Positions 47,609-56,679 of a DNA stretch of 64,000 nt are shown one piece after another; the first letter of the stretch is position 1, and each line of letters opens with the position of its first letter. The notes beneath the pieces were generated by a model that searched no databases, was not told the origin of the DNA, and saw nothing but the letters and a program-made list of their open reading frames with translations. A program made the translations under genes and the position numbers. The stretch is from Thermosynechococcus sp. NK55a (GTDB lineage: Bacteria > Cyanobacteriota > Cyanobacteriia > Thermosynechococcales > Thermosynechococcaceae): assembly GCF_000505665.1 (NCBI RefSeq), contig NC_023033.1:310001-374000 (forward strand), given 5' to 3'.

Positions 47609-49324
47609 TTAGTAATGGTTCCCTACTTTGCGATGGTGAACAGCGGTCATGCCATCGGGCTTGGAAACGCGGCCACTGTCAACGGTGCTATAGACAATCC
47701 AGTGATCGTGGGCATCCAGACGACTGACAACAGTGCATTCCAGATAGGCAAGGGCGTCGGCCAAAATCGGACTGCCATTACTGGCGGGATAGGTTTTCAC
47801 ATGGGCAAAGCGATCGGCCCCTGGGGGGAATCGTTTCAGGAAATGGCGCATCAGGGGTTGGTAGTTCCCCTCTTCGAGAACGTTGAGGACAAAGGTATCC
47901 CCCACATGCAGAAATGACTCAATTGCCCGATCCTTGGCCACGGCAATGGAAACCCCCAAGGGTTCGGTACTGGCCTGCGCTACCCAAGAGGCCAACATGG
48001 CACTGTTAATGGCGCCTTTTTGGGCTGTGATAATGTACAGGCCGCCACTGAGGCGACCAAGGGCCTTATCGAGATCAGTGTTTAGGGCCTTCATTTGCTT
48101 GACTGTGCGATCGCGCAACAGCCATTGACCCATGTCAGTGCCTGCTTCTTCCGCCTGTTGAAAGAGGGCGTCGGTGGGGGTGGCGGTTACCTGAATCACT
48201 GGAAATGAGGGCACTAGACCGGCATCCCGAAATTGGTTGAGCAGCGGATAGGCGGGTTCAGCATCGGCCACGCCACTTTCAAAGACACCAATGGCCTGTT
48301 TGGCGTGGGCGGCAGCGCGAATTGTACTGAGGGCCGTTTGAGCCACAGCGGTCGCCGGTGGTGTGCCGATAATAATTCCAGCGGCAATCTCCGTCAGTTC
48401 ACGAATATCTTGAGGTTCAGCCGTGAGCAGATCCATTTTTTCAACCACCACCCCTGTTTTGGCGGCACCCCGTTCAATGGCCTCTGCCAAGGCATTGCTA
48501 TAGCCATAGTTGGCAGCATAGAAAATGGCTACGGTTGTAGCGGCCTTAGCCTGCTCTTGGCTCCAATTGCGGTAGGACTCCAGCCATTGATCCAAATGAT
48601 GGCGCAATAGCGGACCGTGACCAGTGGCAACGAGCTGCACCGGTGGCAGGGGTTCTAGGCGCTTGAAGGCGGAGAGAACAGAGCGGGCATTGGGCCCCAT
48701 GAGACAGTCGTAGTAGAACTTGAAATCTGGCGCCAGCAGTTCTGGCTCGCTGTCAAAGGGATCATCGTTGCAGAAGTGAGCGCCAAAGACATCGCAGGTA
48801 AAGAGCGTCTGGGTGCCGTGGTCGTAGGTGAGGATGGTGTCTGGCCAGTGGAGATTCGGTGCCATGACAAACTCAAGAACATGCCCTTTCCCTAAATCAA
48901 GGCGATCGCCATTTTTCACCTGCTGCTGACTAAAGGGCTGATGGATCAAATCCCCAAGAAACTGCAATGCCACCTTTGAGGCCACCACGGTTACATGGGG
49001 GGCTTTGGTCAATACGTCCTTGACGAGGCCACTGTGATCGGGTTCGGTGTGGCTGACGATGAGATAGTTCAAGTCACTGGGGTTCACTAGTTGCCAGAGT
49101 TGATCGAGGTAGCGATCGCCAAATTTGGCATGGGAAGTATCCACAAGGGCAATGCGTTCACCCTTGATTAGAAACGAGTTATAGGTGGTGCCGTTTTCAA
49201 GGGCAAACTCAATATCAAAGCGATCGCGATCCCAATCTAGGCAACGAATTGCCGTCGTCTCAGGGGCAATGTCCAACACCTGCAGGGTTAAGCGGGGTGG
49301 GCGTTTGGTCGTAGTGACGGGCAT
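47609..49324 (-). CDS. flv3: Diflavin flavodiiron protein, Flv3 type
   Basis: 571 aa in three parts: a metallo-beta-lactamase-like diiron domain (about 1-260), a flavodoxin domain (about 262-400, TVAIFYAANYGYSNALAEAI) and a C-terminal flavin-reductase domain (about 420-571, LSGGLYIITAQKGAINSAMLASWVAQAS). The diiron ligands are canonical, HTEPDHSG, as in Flv3 and Flv4, unlike Flv1/Flv2. ITxIRCLDWDRDRFDIEFALENGTTYNSFLI and the ending VHHRKVGNHY are Flv3-like. Such proteins reduce oxygen to water with electrons from photosystem I, protecting against light changes. The Flv3 label is from remembered similarity; Flv4 is the main alternative. Confidence 0.85.
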   Translation of the reverse strand: MPVTTTKRPPRLTLQVLDIAPETTAIRCLDWDRDRFDIEFALENGTTYNSFLIKGERIALVDTSHAKFGDRYLDQLWQLVNPSDLNYLIVSHTEPDHSGLVKDVLTKAPHVTVVASKVALQFLGDLIHQPFSQQQVKNGDRLDLGKGHVLEFVMAPNLHWPDTILTYDHGTQTLFTCDVFGAHFCNDDPFDSEPELLAPDFKFYYDCLMGPNARSVLSAFKRLEPLPPVQLVATGHGPLLRHHLDQWLESYRNWSQEQAKAATTVAIFYAANYGYSNALAEAIERGAAKTGVVVEKMDLLTAEPQDIRELTEIAAGIIIGTPPATAVAQTALSTIRAAAHAKQAIGVFESGVADAEPAYPLLNQFRDAGLVPSFPVIQVTATPTDALFQQAEEAGTDMGQWLLRDRTVKQMKALNTDLDKALGRLSGGLYIITAQKGAINSAMLASWVAQASTEPLGVSIAVAKDRAIESFLHVGDTFVLNVLEEGNYQPLMRHFLKRFPPGADRFAHVKTYPASNGSPILADALAYLECTVVSRLDAHDHWIVYSTVDSGRVSKPDGMTAVHHRKVGNHY

Positions 49325-49452
49325 AGGCAGTTCCTCAATCTCTGGGACTACCTTTTATCCTGACATATGAAGAAAGGTAACAGGATTCAAAGTTTTTAAT
49401 AGCCGTGATAACACCCTAACACCCTTTATAAAGGACTGATAAATAACAATCC

Positions 49453-49737
49453 TTATTCGGGTTCGAGGGGCGCCATTGTCAGGCCCGCCCGCAAAAGTTG
49501 CTCATGGTACAGTTCTGCCTGTTCTTGGGGACCCACCCAAACAATGGCTTGGCCTTCGTAATGGACTTGGTTCGTTAATTCCCAAGCGCGATCGCTGGTC
49601 ATGTTGGGAATGTACTTCATCAAACAGGCAGCCACGTGCTGAAAGGTATTGAAGTCATCGTTAAGGACAATGACTTTGTAGTTGGGGTAGTGTTTGCGGG
49701 TAACCTGTTGCCGTTCTTGAGGAACAACACTCGGCAT
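49453..49737 (-). CDS. clpS: ATP-dependent Clp protease adaptor ClpS
   Basis: 94 aa from ATG 49737. The ClpS core is clear: NYKVIVLNDDFNTFQHVAACLMKYIPNM, then AWELTNQVHYEGQAIVWVGPQEQAELYHEQLLRAGLTMAPLE. NDDxxTxxxV binds N-degron residues and hands substrates to ClpC/ClpA. A clpP gene lies at 61698. The longer open frame to 49803 is not family-like and overlaps the next gene. Confidence 0.95.
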   Translation of the reverse strand: MPSVVPQERQQVTRKHYPNYKVIVLNDDFNTFQHVAACLMKYIPNMTSDRAWELTNQVHYEGQAIVWVGPQEQAELYHEQLLRAGLTMAPLEPE

Positions 49738-49869
49738 AGACCAAGTTAGGATGGTAAGGGTACCGTCTCCTAGTTTAGCTGATGGCAAAGCAATTGGGTG
49801 CAATCAGGACATTCAAGAAATTTCTATGCTATGGCTAAACTGAGAGTTAAGGACTTGGGGACATTTGTG

Positions 49870-50247
49870 ATGACGGCAATGAATGTGTTGGGAACCCCCT
49901 TAGAGTGCTGCTGTCAAAATCCACTCACAGGATTCTATCGGGATGGTTTTTGTCGGACGGGGGCGGGGGATGTCGGTGCCCATGTGGTCTGTGCAGAAAT
50001 GACGACAGCATTTCTCACGTTTACCCGTTCGCGGGGCAATGATCTTTCGACCCCTGTGCCTGCCTATCAATTTCCGGGGTTGAAACCGGGCGATCGCTGG
50101 TGTCTGTGTGCCTCCCGTTGGCGTGAAGCCCTTGAAGCAGGTGTTGCTCCCCCTGTGATTCTAGAGGCCACCCATGTCAGTGCCCTTGAGTATGTCTCCC
50201 TAGAGGATTTGAAAGCCCATGCCCTCGGTGGTAACCAGCAACCGTGA
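49870..50247 (+). CDS. DUF2237 family protein
   Basis: 125 aa from ATG 49870 (GGGGA eight bases before); earlier ATG at 49831 is possible. Cysteine-rich beginning (NVLGTPLECCCQNPLTGFYRDGFCRTG), then HVVCAEMTTAFLTFTRSRGNDLSTP, PGLKPGDRWCLCASRWREA and a final VSALEYVSLEDLKAHA; this is the DUF2237 pattern. The conserved cysteines suggest metal binding or redox use; function unknown. It is 18 nt ahead of the M48-like gene. Confidence 0.85.
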   Translation: MTAMNVLGTPLECCCQNPLTGFYRDGFCRTGAGDVGAHVVCAEMTTAFLTFTRSRGNDLSTPVPAYQFPGLKPGDRWCLCASRWREALEAGVAPPVILEATHVSALEYVSLEDLKAHALGGNQQP

Positions 50248-50265
50248 GCTAGGGAATACTTGGAT

Positions 50266-52326
50266 ATGCCTGATCCAGAATCTGATTTTCGCCTAGATCC
50301 TCGCTATGTTGCGGGTTTGGCTGCCTTTAATCGCGGCGATTATCAACTGGCGATCGCTGCCTTCAAAGCAGTCATTGCCAGCTACGGTCAACGCCGCGAA
50401 GGTCTGAAGGCTCACCTGCACCTGATTAAAGCCTATGCCCACACTCACCAATGGCAGGAGGCCATTGATCTGTGCCAACTCTTGGCGCGATCGCCCCTGC
50501 CACCAATTCGGGCTTGGGCACAAAAACATCTACCAGCACTAGAACGCTATATGGATGAGGAACCGACCTCCCCCCATCTTGTATTTGTTGCGGCAAAGGC
50601 TTCCAATCCACCCATGGAACTGCGGCAGGTGCCTCGCATCTATCTGTGGCTAAGCCAGGGGGCAACACTGCTGCTAATTGCTTGGCTGCTGCAAGGGGTG
50701 ATTGCTGTCATTCTCAGTGAGGTCAATGAGCAACTGGGAGTCCTGCAGGGCTGGGAAGGGCTGATGGCGTGGTTTTTGGTGGGTTGCTTGGGGCTGGGGC
50801 TGCTCAGTGGCGGCAGTTGGCTGTGGTCGTGGCGATTGAGCGCCTGTTATGGTCTGCGTCCTGTTAGTCCTGGCGAACTTGAGGAGTATAGTCCCGAAAC
50901 GGTGATGCTCTTGGGGCGTTTGCCGTGGTCATGGTGGCAACCCCGTCCCCAAGTGGCCTGTCTGATGACGGCAGCACCGGTGATTTTTAGCTATGGACGG
51001 TGGCAGCGGCGAATTATTGTCAGCGAAGGTTTGTTGCGATCGCTCTCTAGGGAGGAACTGCTGGCTCTAATGGCCACTGAAATTGCCCAACTGCGGCTGG
51101 GGCTCAATACGCTAGTAACGCCCCTTGTACTGCTGTTGCAACTGCCCTATGACGTTTACTATTGGTGTAGCCGTTGGGGGGATCGCCATGCACCTCCCTA
51201 CAGCCGCCAGTGGCAACAAAGACTCCTTAGGGGAACGGTTTATGGTTTGTGTGCCCTCCTGAGTCAGGGGAGTTATCTCCTATTTCGGGGGCTAGAATTG
51301 CTCTGCTTTTGGAGCAATCAACTGCGGCAGTACTATAGCGATCGCCAAGCCGCCGCCCTGGTGGGGAATCCCAATACCCTTGTGATGGCTTGGTTGCGCC
51401 TCATGGAAGTCACAGCAACGGCCGTGCGTGCCCAAGGCGAAATCGGTGCTTCCCTAGAATCCCTGCGCCTGCTTCTGCCTCTAAACCCCACCCAAGCTGC
51501 CCTGTGGGGCGATCAACCCCTCGATTGGCCAGTGCTGCTCCAGTGGGATACCGCCCACCCTCTGCGGTATTGGTTTCGCTTGACCTCTTCCCATCGTCCC
51601 CTTGGACTGCGCCTGCAAGCCCTGATGACCTATGCGCGGCAATGGCAACTGGATCCCCTGCTTTCCCTACCCTCTGCCTCCTCCCCTCGCTGTCAACGGG
51701 CTTGGCAACAACTTGCTCCCTTCTGGGGGGCGATCGCCGGCCTTGTTGTCGCCCTCATACTCACAGGTATTGGCCAACTTGCCCTGTGGCTGGGTCCGGT
51801 CGCATTTCCCCTTTGGTGGTTAGCCGATGGGTTGACGCTGGCGCGGGGCTTCATTGCCATTGGTATTGGTTTAGGTCTGCTTCTGCGGTTCAATGCCTAC
51901 TATCCCCTGCGACAACCGCAAACCTACACCCTGAGTCAACTCCTCCATTATCCCTCGGCCCTGCCCCTCGACAGTATCACCGTGGAGCTGAAGGGAAGGT
52001 TGTGTGCAGCTAAGGGCTTGCGCAATGGCCTCGGACAGCACCTGTGGCTGGAGACGGATCATGGCTTGTTTCTGCTGCGCTGCTGGCATAGAGCTTGGGG
52101 GCCGATTTGGCCAATCCTTGAGCCAGCCTATCTCAAAACCTTGTCGGGGCGATCGCTAGTGATTCGCGGTTGGTTTCGACGGGGTACCCTGCCCTTTGTG
52201 GAAGTCCAAGAGTGGCACTCCCCAGACCACCAACGAAAACGATTGTGGGCAGCTCCCTATTGGGCGATCGCCACTGCCACGCTGTGGATTCTCTACGGCA
52301 TCATGACACTATTGGGTTGGATCTAG
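50266..52326 (+). CDS. TPR-containing M48-like membrane protein with degenerate zinc site
   Basis: 686 aa from ATG 50266. Residues 10-95 contain TPR-like helices (GLAAFNRGDYQLAIAAFKAVI, LIKAYAHTHQWQEAIDLCQLL). Two membrane helices follow near 125-145 and 165-185, then an M48-like region, then further helices and a C-terminal soluble domain (LDSITVELKGRLCAAKGLRNGLGQHLWLETDHGLFLL). At the place of HExxH the sequence is LMATEIAQL, so both histidines are gone, and the third-ligand segment RExxAD reads RQYYSD. It should be proteolytically inactive and may be a scaffold or chaperone-like pseudoenzyme. It lies between DUF2237 and a nuclease gene (3 nt gap). Confidence 0.75.
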   Translation: MPDPESDFRLDPRYVAGLAAFNRGDYQLAIAAFKAVIASYGQRREGLKAHLHLIKAYAHTHQWQEAIDLCQLLARSPLPPIRAWAQKHLPALERYMDEEPTSPHLVFVAAKASNPPMELRQVPRIYLWLSQGATLLLIAWLLQGVIAVILSEVNEQLGVLQGWEGLMAWFLVGCLGLGLLSGGSWLWSWRLSACYGLRPVSPGELEEYSPETVMLLGRLPWSWWQPRPQVACLMTAAPVIFSYGRWQRRIIVSEGLLRSLSREELLALMATEIAQLRLGLNTLVTPLVLLLQLPYDVYYWCSRWGDRHAPPYSRQWQQRLLRGTVYGLCALLSQGSYLLFRGLELLCFWSNQLRQYYSDRQAAALVGNPNTLVMAWLRLMEVTATAVRAQGEIGASLESLRLLLPLNPTQAALWGDQPLDWPVLLQWDTAHPLRYWFRLTSSHRPLGLRLQALMTYARQWQLDPLLSLPSASSPRCQRAWQQLAPFWGAIAGLVVALILTGIGQLALWLGPVAFPLWWLADGLTLARGFIAIGIGLGLLLRFNAYYPLRQPQTYTLSQLLHYPSALPLDSITVELKGRLCAAKGLRNGLGQHLWLETDHGLFLLRCWHRAWGPIWPILEPAYLKTLSGRSLVIRGWFRRGTLPFVEVQEWHSPDHQRKRLWAAPYWAIATATLWILYGIMTLLGWI

Positions 52327-52329
52327 GCC

Positions 52330-53124
52330 ATGGAACTTTCCCAAGCCCATCTGCGCACTCTGCAAACCTGTCCACGGCGATATCAGTACCGCTATCTTGA
52401 GAGCTTGATGCTGCCAGAGGCCACACACTTGATCCAAACGGCAGCCCAAAAGCGCGGTCGCGACTTCCACCGCTTGCTCCAACAACATTTTCAAGGACTC
52501 GATGTCAGCCCTATTCTTGAGGTTCAGCCCGAATTAAAATCCTGGTTTGCGGCCTTTCAAGCAACCCCACCGCCGATGATTGCAGGTCAAGGGGAAGCAG
52601 AACATCTGCGCAGTCTGGGCTGGCAGGAGTTTACCCTTGTGGGCATTTATGACTACGTGATTTTTGGCCAAGGGCAAGCACAAATCCTCGACTGGAAAAG
52701 CCATGCCCACCCACCCGCCCCAGAAATCCTCATCCACCATTGGCAGACTCGCCTCTACTGTTATCTTTTAGCTGCCACCAGTCCCTACTCCCCCAGCCAG
52801 ATTTCCATGACCTACTGGTTTCCTCGAGGAGAGAAGGGGGCGAATTTCTATACCTTTCCCTACGGAGAGGCAATGCATGAGGAAACCCGCCAGATGCTAC
52901 AGCAGTGTTTTAGTCAATTGCGCCAATGGCTGCGAGCCTATGAACAGGGGCAAAACTTACCCCAAGTTCCCGAAGCGAAGAGGCAGCAATACTGCGATGG
53001 GTGCCCCTTTTGTGAGCGTTGCCAGCCCAGCTCTGTTTCAAGTCTTGATCCGTTTCTAGCCGTGTTCAAAGACTTGGGTGTAACCTGCCAAGTCCAGATC
53101 AACGATCGCAGGCAGGCAACTTAG
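52330..53124 (+). CDS. PD-(D/E)XK nuclease family protein (RecB/Cas4-like)
   Basis: 264 aa. An N-terminal LRTLQTCPRRYQYRYLE helix carries the first cysteine. The active-site pattern is GRDFHRLLQQHF (His), LVGIYDYVIF (Asp region), ILDWKSH (D-x-K) and HHWQTRLYCYLLA (QxxxY). The C-terminus has CDGCPFCERC, completing a likely 4Fe-4S cluster as in Cas4/AddB-type nucleases. No cas genes are present, so this is a stand-alone DNA-processing or repair nuclease. The last 69 nt overlap the 3' end of RNase D on the other strand. Confidence 0.88.
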   Translation: MELSQAHLRTLQTCPRRYQYRYLESLMLPEATHLIQTAAQKRGRDFHRLLQQHFQGLDVSPILEVQPELKSWFAAFQATPPPMIAGQGEAEHLRSLGWQEFTLVGIYDYVIFGQGQAQILDWKSHAHPPAPEILIHHWQTRLYCYLLAATSPYSPSQISMTYWFPRGEKGANFYTFPYGEAMHEETRQMLQQCFSQLRQWLRAYEQGQNLPQVPEAKRQQYCDGCPFCERCQPSSVSSLDPFLAVFKDLGVTCQVQINDRRQAT

Positions 53125-53691
53125 GGCCGTCTGGAATAACTCAAAGCGTTCTTCCCGTTTTAACATCGCGGTTAGTTGCTGCCGCAGAGGAATGAGATAG
53201 CGCACATCATTGGCGGCATAACGCAGTTGATCTTCCCGCAGTGCCATGGCATTGCCCCAGTCAGAGCTTTGGGCCGATTTATCAATTTCCACCCCCAGCA
53301 AATCCAAAACCAAATCCTTAAGGCCGTGGCGGGGTGAATAGGTACGGGCAATCTTGCTGGCAATTTTGGTGCAGAAGATAGGATGAACACGGATACCCAA
53401 GTGGTAGCGCAATGTGGCCAGATCAAAGCGAGCATAGTGGAAGATTTTGGTAATGCGGGGGTGCTCTAGGAGTTGCTGAAGGTGGGGTGCTTCTTTTTGT
53501 CCGCGGCCAATCTTGACCACTGCCACTTGTCCTTCGGGGTCACACACCTGCACTAAACACAGGCGATCGCGGGGGATATTCAAGCCCATTGTTTCCGTAT
53601 CCACAGCCAACTGATCGGCATTCAGAAAGTGCGCCAAGGCAGTGGTACTCAAGTCGTAGTCAAAGCACTCCAGGGGAAATTCCAGATCCAT
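53056..53691 (-). CDS. rnd: Ribonuclease D-type 3'-5' exonuclease
   Basis: 211 aa DEDDy exonuclease. Motifs in order: LAVDTETMGL (D-x-E), FHYARFDLATL (Asp), and YAANDVRYLIPL (Tyr and Asp). It lacks the HRDC domains of E. coli RNase D, as is usual for the short cyanobacterial and alpha-proteobacterial type. It trims RNA 3' ends. Its 3' end overlaps the convergent PD-(D/E)XK nuclease gene by 69 nt. Confidence 0.92.
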   Translation of the reverse strand: MDLEFPLECFDYDLSTTALAHFLNADQLAVDTETMGLNIPRDRLCLVQVCDPEGQVAVVKIGRGQKEAPHLQQLLEHPRITKIFHYARFDLATLRYHLGIRVHPIFCTKIASKIARTYSPRHGLKDLVLDLLGVEIDKSAQSSDWGNAMALREDQLRYAANDVRYLIPLRQQLTAMLKREERFELFQTALSCLPAIVDLDLAGYTQVFEHG

Positions 53692-53705
53692 GATTCACTC
53701 GCAAA

Positions 53706-54035
53706 CTAGGTCGGGGGCAATTCTGAGGACTGCTCTTTGGCAACATCAATGCGTTCCAATTGCCAGAGAATTTGGTTGCTTTCACGGCGTACCCGCGAGA
53801 TCTGCCAGTTGCGCCATACCCATTCTTCACCGCGACTGGTGACGGCACTGGCGTGCACATCCATCAATTCTGCCAATTCGCCACTAGTAATCAAGTATTT
53901 ACCAGCCGCCAATTCATCGGCAATTCGCAGTGTCACAATTAGTTCTTCAAGGCGGGCACGGCGCTCAGACCACTGGGGTGATTTTCCCCCCAACCATTCA
54001 CCGTCACCATCAAGCCCCAAGGATGGTTGCACCAT
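53706..54035 (-). CDS. Conserved small protein of unknown function
   Basis: 109 aa from ATG 54035; the frame opens at 54065. Hydrophilic, with a helical part (RRARLEELIVTLRIADELAAGKYLI), then TSGELAELMDVHASAVTSRGEEWVWRNWQISRVRRE, which looks like a small winged-helix-type DNA-binding region (GELAELMDV followed by AV). This resemblance is tentative. It lies 14 nt upstream of RNase D and is probably cotranscribed. Confidence 0.6.
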   Translation of the reverse strand: MVQPSLGLDGDGEWLGGKSPQWSERRARLEELIVTLRIADELAAGKYLITSGELAELMDVHASAVTSRGEEWVWRNWQISRVRRESNQILWQLERIDVAKEQSSELPPT

Positions 54036-54170
54036 GGTTTTTTCTCGCGATTGACCTTGCTCCAAAAATCTTAGCGAGAAATGGTGATTTTTTGCCCATT
54101 GGGGCGATCGCCCGCAGTGGCGAGGATAGGGTTAGAATAGTTTTAAGATTTATTAATTAAACCGAGCGTC

Positions 54171-55511
54171 ATGACGGCAACCTTGACCTGTGCATCCACC
54201 CTTCACGAGCGAGTTGCAACGATTGCCCGCCGCCTTGGTATTGAGAAGTTTGACCTGGGTGGCTCCCATGTGGATGAGGTGAGTGTCCAAGTGCAGCAGG
54301 GAGAACCCAAACAGGTGAAGGCCTCCCAGCGATCGGGTATTACCGTGCGCGTGTGGAACTCAGCAGGTCGCCTAGGGGTGGCCAGTACCACCCAATTGGA
54401 CGATCGCGGTCTGGAAACCGCCCTAGAAATGGCAAAAGAGGCCAGTGCCTTTGGGGTGACAGAGGACATCCCCGACTTTAGCCCCCTGGCCACTGCACCC
54501 CTTGGCGAGACAACGGTAACGACACCTGATGTGCCCCTTGCTTCGGCAAAAACCCTCTTGGATCAATTGATTGCTGCGGAGCGAGAACTGCTGAGCCGAC
54601 ATCCGGCGATCGCCAGTGTCCCCTACAATGGCCTCAGTCAGCGGCGCCTCGAACGCTTTTATCTCAACAGTGAGGGCGCCAATCGCCAACAAACCACCAC
54701 CACCACCACCCTCTACCTCTACAGCAAAACCGATGAGGCGGGTCGCAAACCCCGCAGTGCGGGTGCCATTCGCCTGAGTCCCGACCTTGAACATTTAGAT
54801 ATTGCCGGCTGCATTGATGAGGTGGCCGACAAAACCCTTCGCCATCTGGCCTATGAACCCATTGCTTCGGGTCAATACCCGGTACTGTTTTCGGCCGCTG
54901 CCTTCCTCAGCTTGCTCAACGCCTTTAGCAATCTCTTTAATGCCCAAAGCATTTTGGATCGCCAGAGCCTCTCCACACCGGAGTCTCTGCATCAGGCGAT
55001 CGCTAGCCCCCTTCTGAGCATCTATGATGACGCTCGCCACCCTGAAAATGTCGGTCAACCCCTGTTTGATGGCGAAGGCACACCCACCCGCCGCATCCCT
55101 TTGATTGAGCAGGGGGTTCTCACAGGTCTCTACCACAGTGCCGGTACTGCCCGCCGTTTTCAAACCCAACCCACGGGGCATGCCAACCTGGGAGCAAAGG
55201 TGACGGTGAGTGGTCACTTCTACGATGTTGCCGCGGGCGCAGGGGGCGATCGCGCCGATGGCCTTGTCTGGATTGATGAACTTCATGCCCTGCACGCCGG
55301 TGTTAAAGCGCTCCAAGGCTCATTTTCCTTGCCCTTTGACGGTTGGCTCTTGCGCAACGGCGAAGCCATTAGTATTGAAGCAGCCACTGTAGCTGGAGAC
55401 ATTCGCAGCCTGCTGAAAAATATCTGCCATCTGGGCACTGAGGTGGAAATCACCCCCTACGGCTGTTGTCCGCCCGTGTGGGTGAGTCCCCTTGCCATCA
55501 CCGGTGAATAG
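54171..55511 (+). CDS. TldD/PmbA family metallopeptidase (PmbA-type)
   Basis: 446 aa. The N-terminal part has VSVQVQQGEPKQVKASQRSGITVRVW, which is the usual PmbA/TldE pattern; EVTLDRQ-type HExxxH is absent, consistent with the PmbA (non-zinc-binding) partner of TldD. Further blocks are NSEGANRQQTTTTTTLYLY, PVLFSAAAFLSLLNAF, LFDGEGTPTRRIPLIEQGVLTGLYHS and LLRNGEAISIEAATVAGDI. With TldD it forms a heterodimer that degrades or matures small peptides. Its stop abuts the stop of deoC. Confidence 0.88.
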   Translation: MTATLTCASTLHERVATIARRLGIEKFDLGGSHVDEVSVQVQQGEPKQVKASQRSGITVRVWNSAGRLGVASTTQLDDRGLETALEMAKEASAFGVTEDIPDFSPLATAPLGETTVTTPDVPLASAKTLLDQLIAAERELLSRHPAIASVPYNGLSQRRLERFYLNSEGANRQQTTTTTTLYLYSKTDEAGRKPRSAGAIRLSPDLEHLDIAGCIDEVADKTLRHLAYEPIASGQYPVLFSAAAFLSLLNAFSNLFNAQSILDRQSLSTPESLHQAIASPLLSIYDDARHPENVGQPLFDGEGTPTRRIPLIEQGVLTGLYHSAGTARRFQTQPTGHANLGAKVTVSGHFYDVAAGAGGDRADGLVWIDELHALHAGVKALQGSFSLPFDGWLLRNGEAISIEAATVAGDIRSLLKNICHLGTEVEITPYGCCPPVWVSPLAITGE

Positions 55512-56165
55512 CTAGACTTGCATCAAGTCGAGACTGCGGGAGGTGCCCAAGCGCGTGGCACCCGCATTGATGAGTTCAAGGGCTTGCTCACGGGTACGAA
55601 TGCCGCCAGAGGCCTTGATGCCCACGCGATCGCGACTCAGGCGCTTAAGAAGACGCACATCGGCAACCGTTGCCCCACCGCGCCAGCCAGTACTGGTTTT
55701 CAGGAAGGCCACCCCAGCATCCAAGCAAATATCCACCGCCAGTTGCTTTTCTGCCTCCGTGAGCACTGTGGTTTCCAAAATTGCCTTGACCGTCACCCCC
55801 GTTTCAGCACAGATTTGGGCAATATCGCGATAGACAGCCTCTGTGTTTCCCTCCTTCAGCCAACCCCAGTTAATGGCCACATCCAATTCCGTTGCGCCAC
55901 TGTCAACCGCCTCTTGCGCCTCATAGAGTTTGGTCGGACTGGTGTGGGCACCACTGGGAAAGCCAATGACAGTACAGACTTTCACAGGTGTACGATGGAG
56001 TAATTGGGCTGCAGTCTTGACCCATACGGGCATCACACAGACAGCAGCAAACTTCCATTGCTCGGCCTCCCCACAGCAACGTTCAATATCCGCTCTGGTT
56101 GCCAAGGGGTCCAGCTGGGTATGATCAATGTAGGGCGCAAGGTCAAACAAATCATGCTCCGTCAT
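55512..56165 (-). CDS. deoC: Deoxyribose-phosphate aldolase
   Basis: 217 aa. Cleaves 2-deoxyribose 5-phosphate to acetaldehyde and glyceraldehyde 3-phosphate. Signatures: [54 protein letters not shown], the Schiff-base lysine in [10 protein letters not shown] (about residue 153) and the second lysine in [15 protein letters not shown] (about residue 180). Confidence 0.96.
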   Translation of the reverse strand: MTEHDLFDLAPYIDHTQLDPLATRADIERCCGEAEQWKFAAVCVMPVWVKTAAQLLHRTPVKVCTVIGFPSGAHTSPTKLYEAQEAVDSGATELDVAINWGWLKEGNTEAVYRDIAQICAETGVTVKAILETTVLTEAEKQLAVDICLDAGVAFLKTSTGWRGGATVADVRLLKRLSRDRVGIKASGGIRTREQALELINAGATRLGTSRSLDLMQV

Positions 56166-56349
56166 AGAGACTTTCCAAGTACAACCCTATTTTCAGTACT
56201 TGAATAATAATAAAAACAGGGCGGAAAATGAGACCTGCGGAGATCGGTTCTCCCACCCCCTACTTAAAATTCACCGCTGCTAGATTAAATCTAGGTTATC
56301 GCAGGCAACAACACCTGTGGACCACACTATCTCTTTGGGAGGACACTTT

Positions 56350-56676
56350 ATGGAGCCAACCATGAACCCTCGCAACCTTCAGGAAAGTGCCGATTCCCTC
56401 TGGAACTATCTGCAAAGTTTGGATGCAGAAGTGGTGGCTCGCCTGTCCCGTCCCGCGTCGCCAGAAATGGCTATTGTGATGGAACGCCACATTGGTAACC
56501 TGCTGGGCTACTTGCCACCGGAGGGGTTTGAGGTTTCCATTACAACCAATCGGGAGCACCTTGGGCGTCTCTTGGCTTCGGCAATGATGAGTGGTTACTT
56601 CCTGCGAGGTGCCGAACAACGCCTTGAGTTCGAGCGATCGCTCCAAGCAGCGGCTCAAGCGGAAGACAGCAAATAA
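56350..56676 (+). CDS. DUF760 family protein
   Basis: 108 aa from ATG 56350; GGGAGG ahead of it supports this start. All-helical: NLQESADSLWNYLQSLDAEVVARLSRPASPEMAIVMERHI, NLLGYLPPEGFEVSITTNREHLGRLLASAMMSGYFLRGAEQRLEFE. The GYLP..F.V...N.E.L..LL..AM.SGYF.R..EQR pattern is the cyanobacterial/plastid DUF760 signature; function unknown. mutY begins 3 nt later. Confidence 0.85.
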   Translation: MEPTMNPRNLQESADSLWNYLQSLDAEVVARLSRPASPEMAIVMERHIGNLLGYLPPEGFEVSITTNREHLGRLLASAMMSGYFLRGAEQRLEFERSLQAAAQAEDSK

Positions 56677-56679
56677 TCC

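Noticed and set aside
52330-53124. Cas4-like nuclease as part of a CRISPR system
   Set aside because: No repeat array or other cas gene in the window; stand-alone RecB-family nuclease is the simpler reading.
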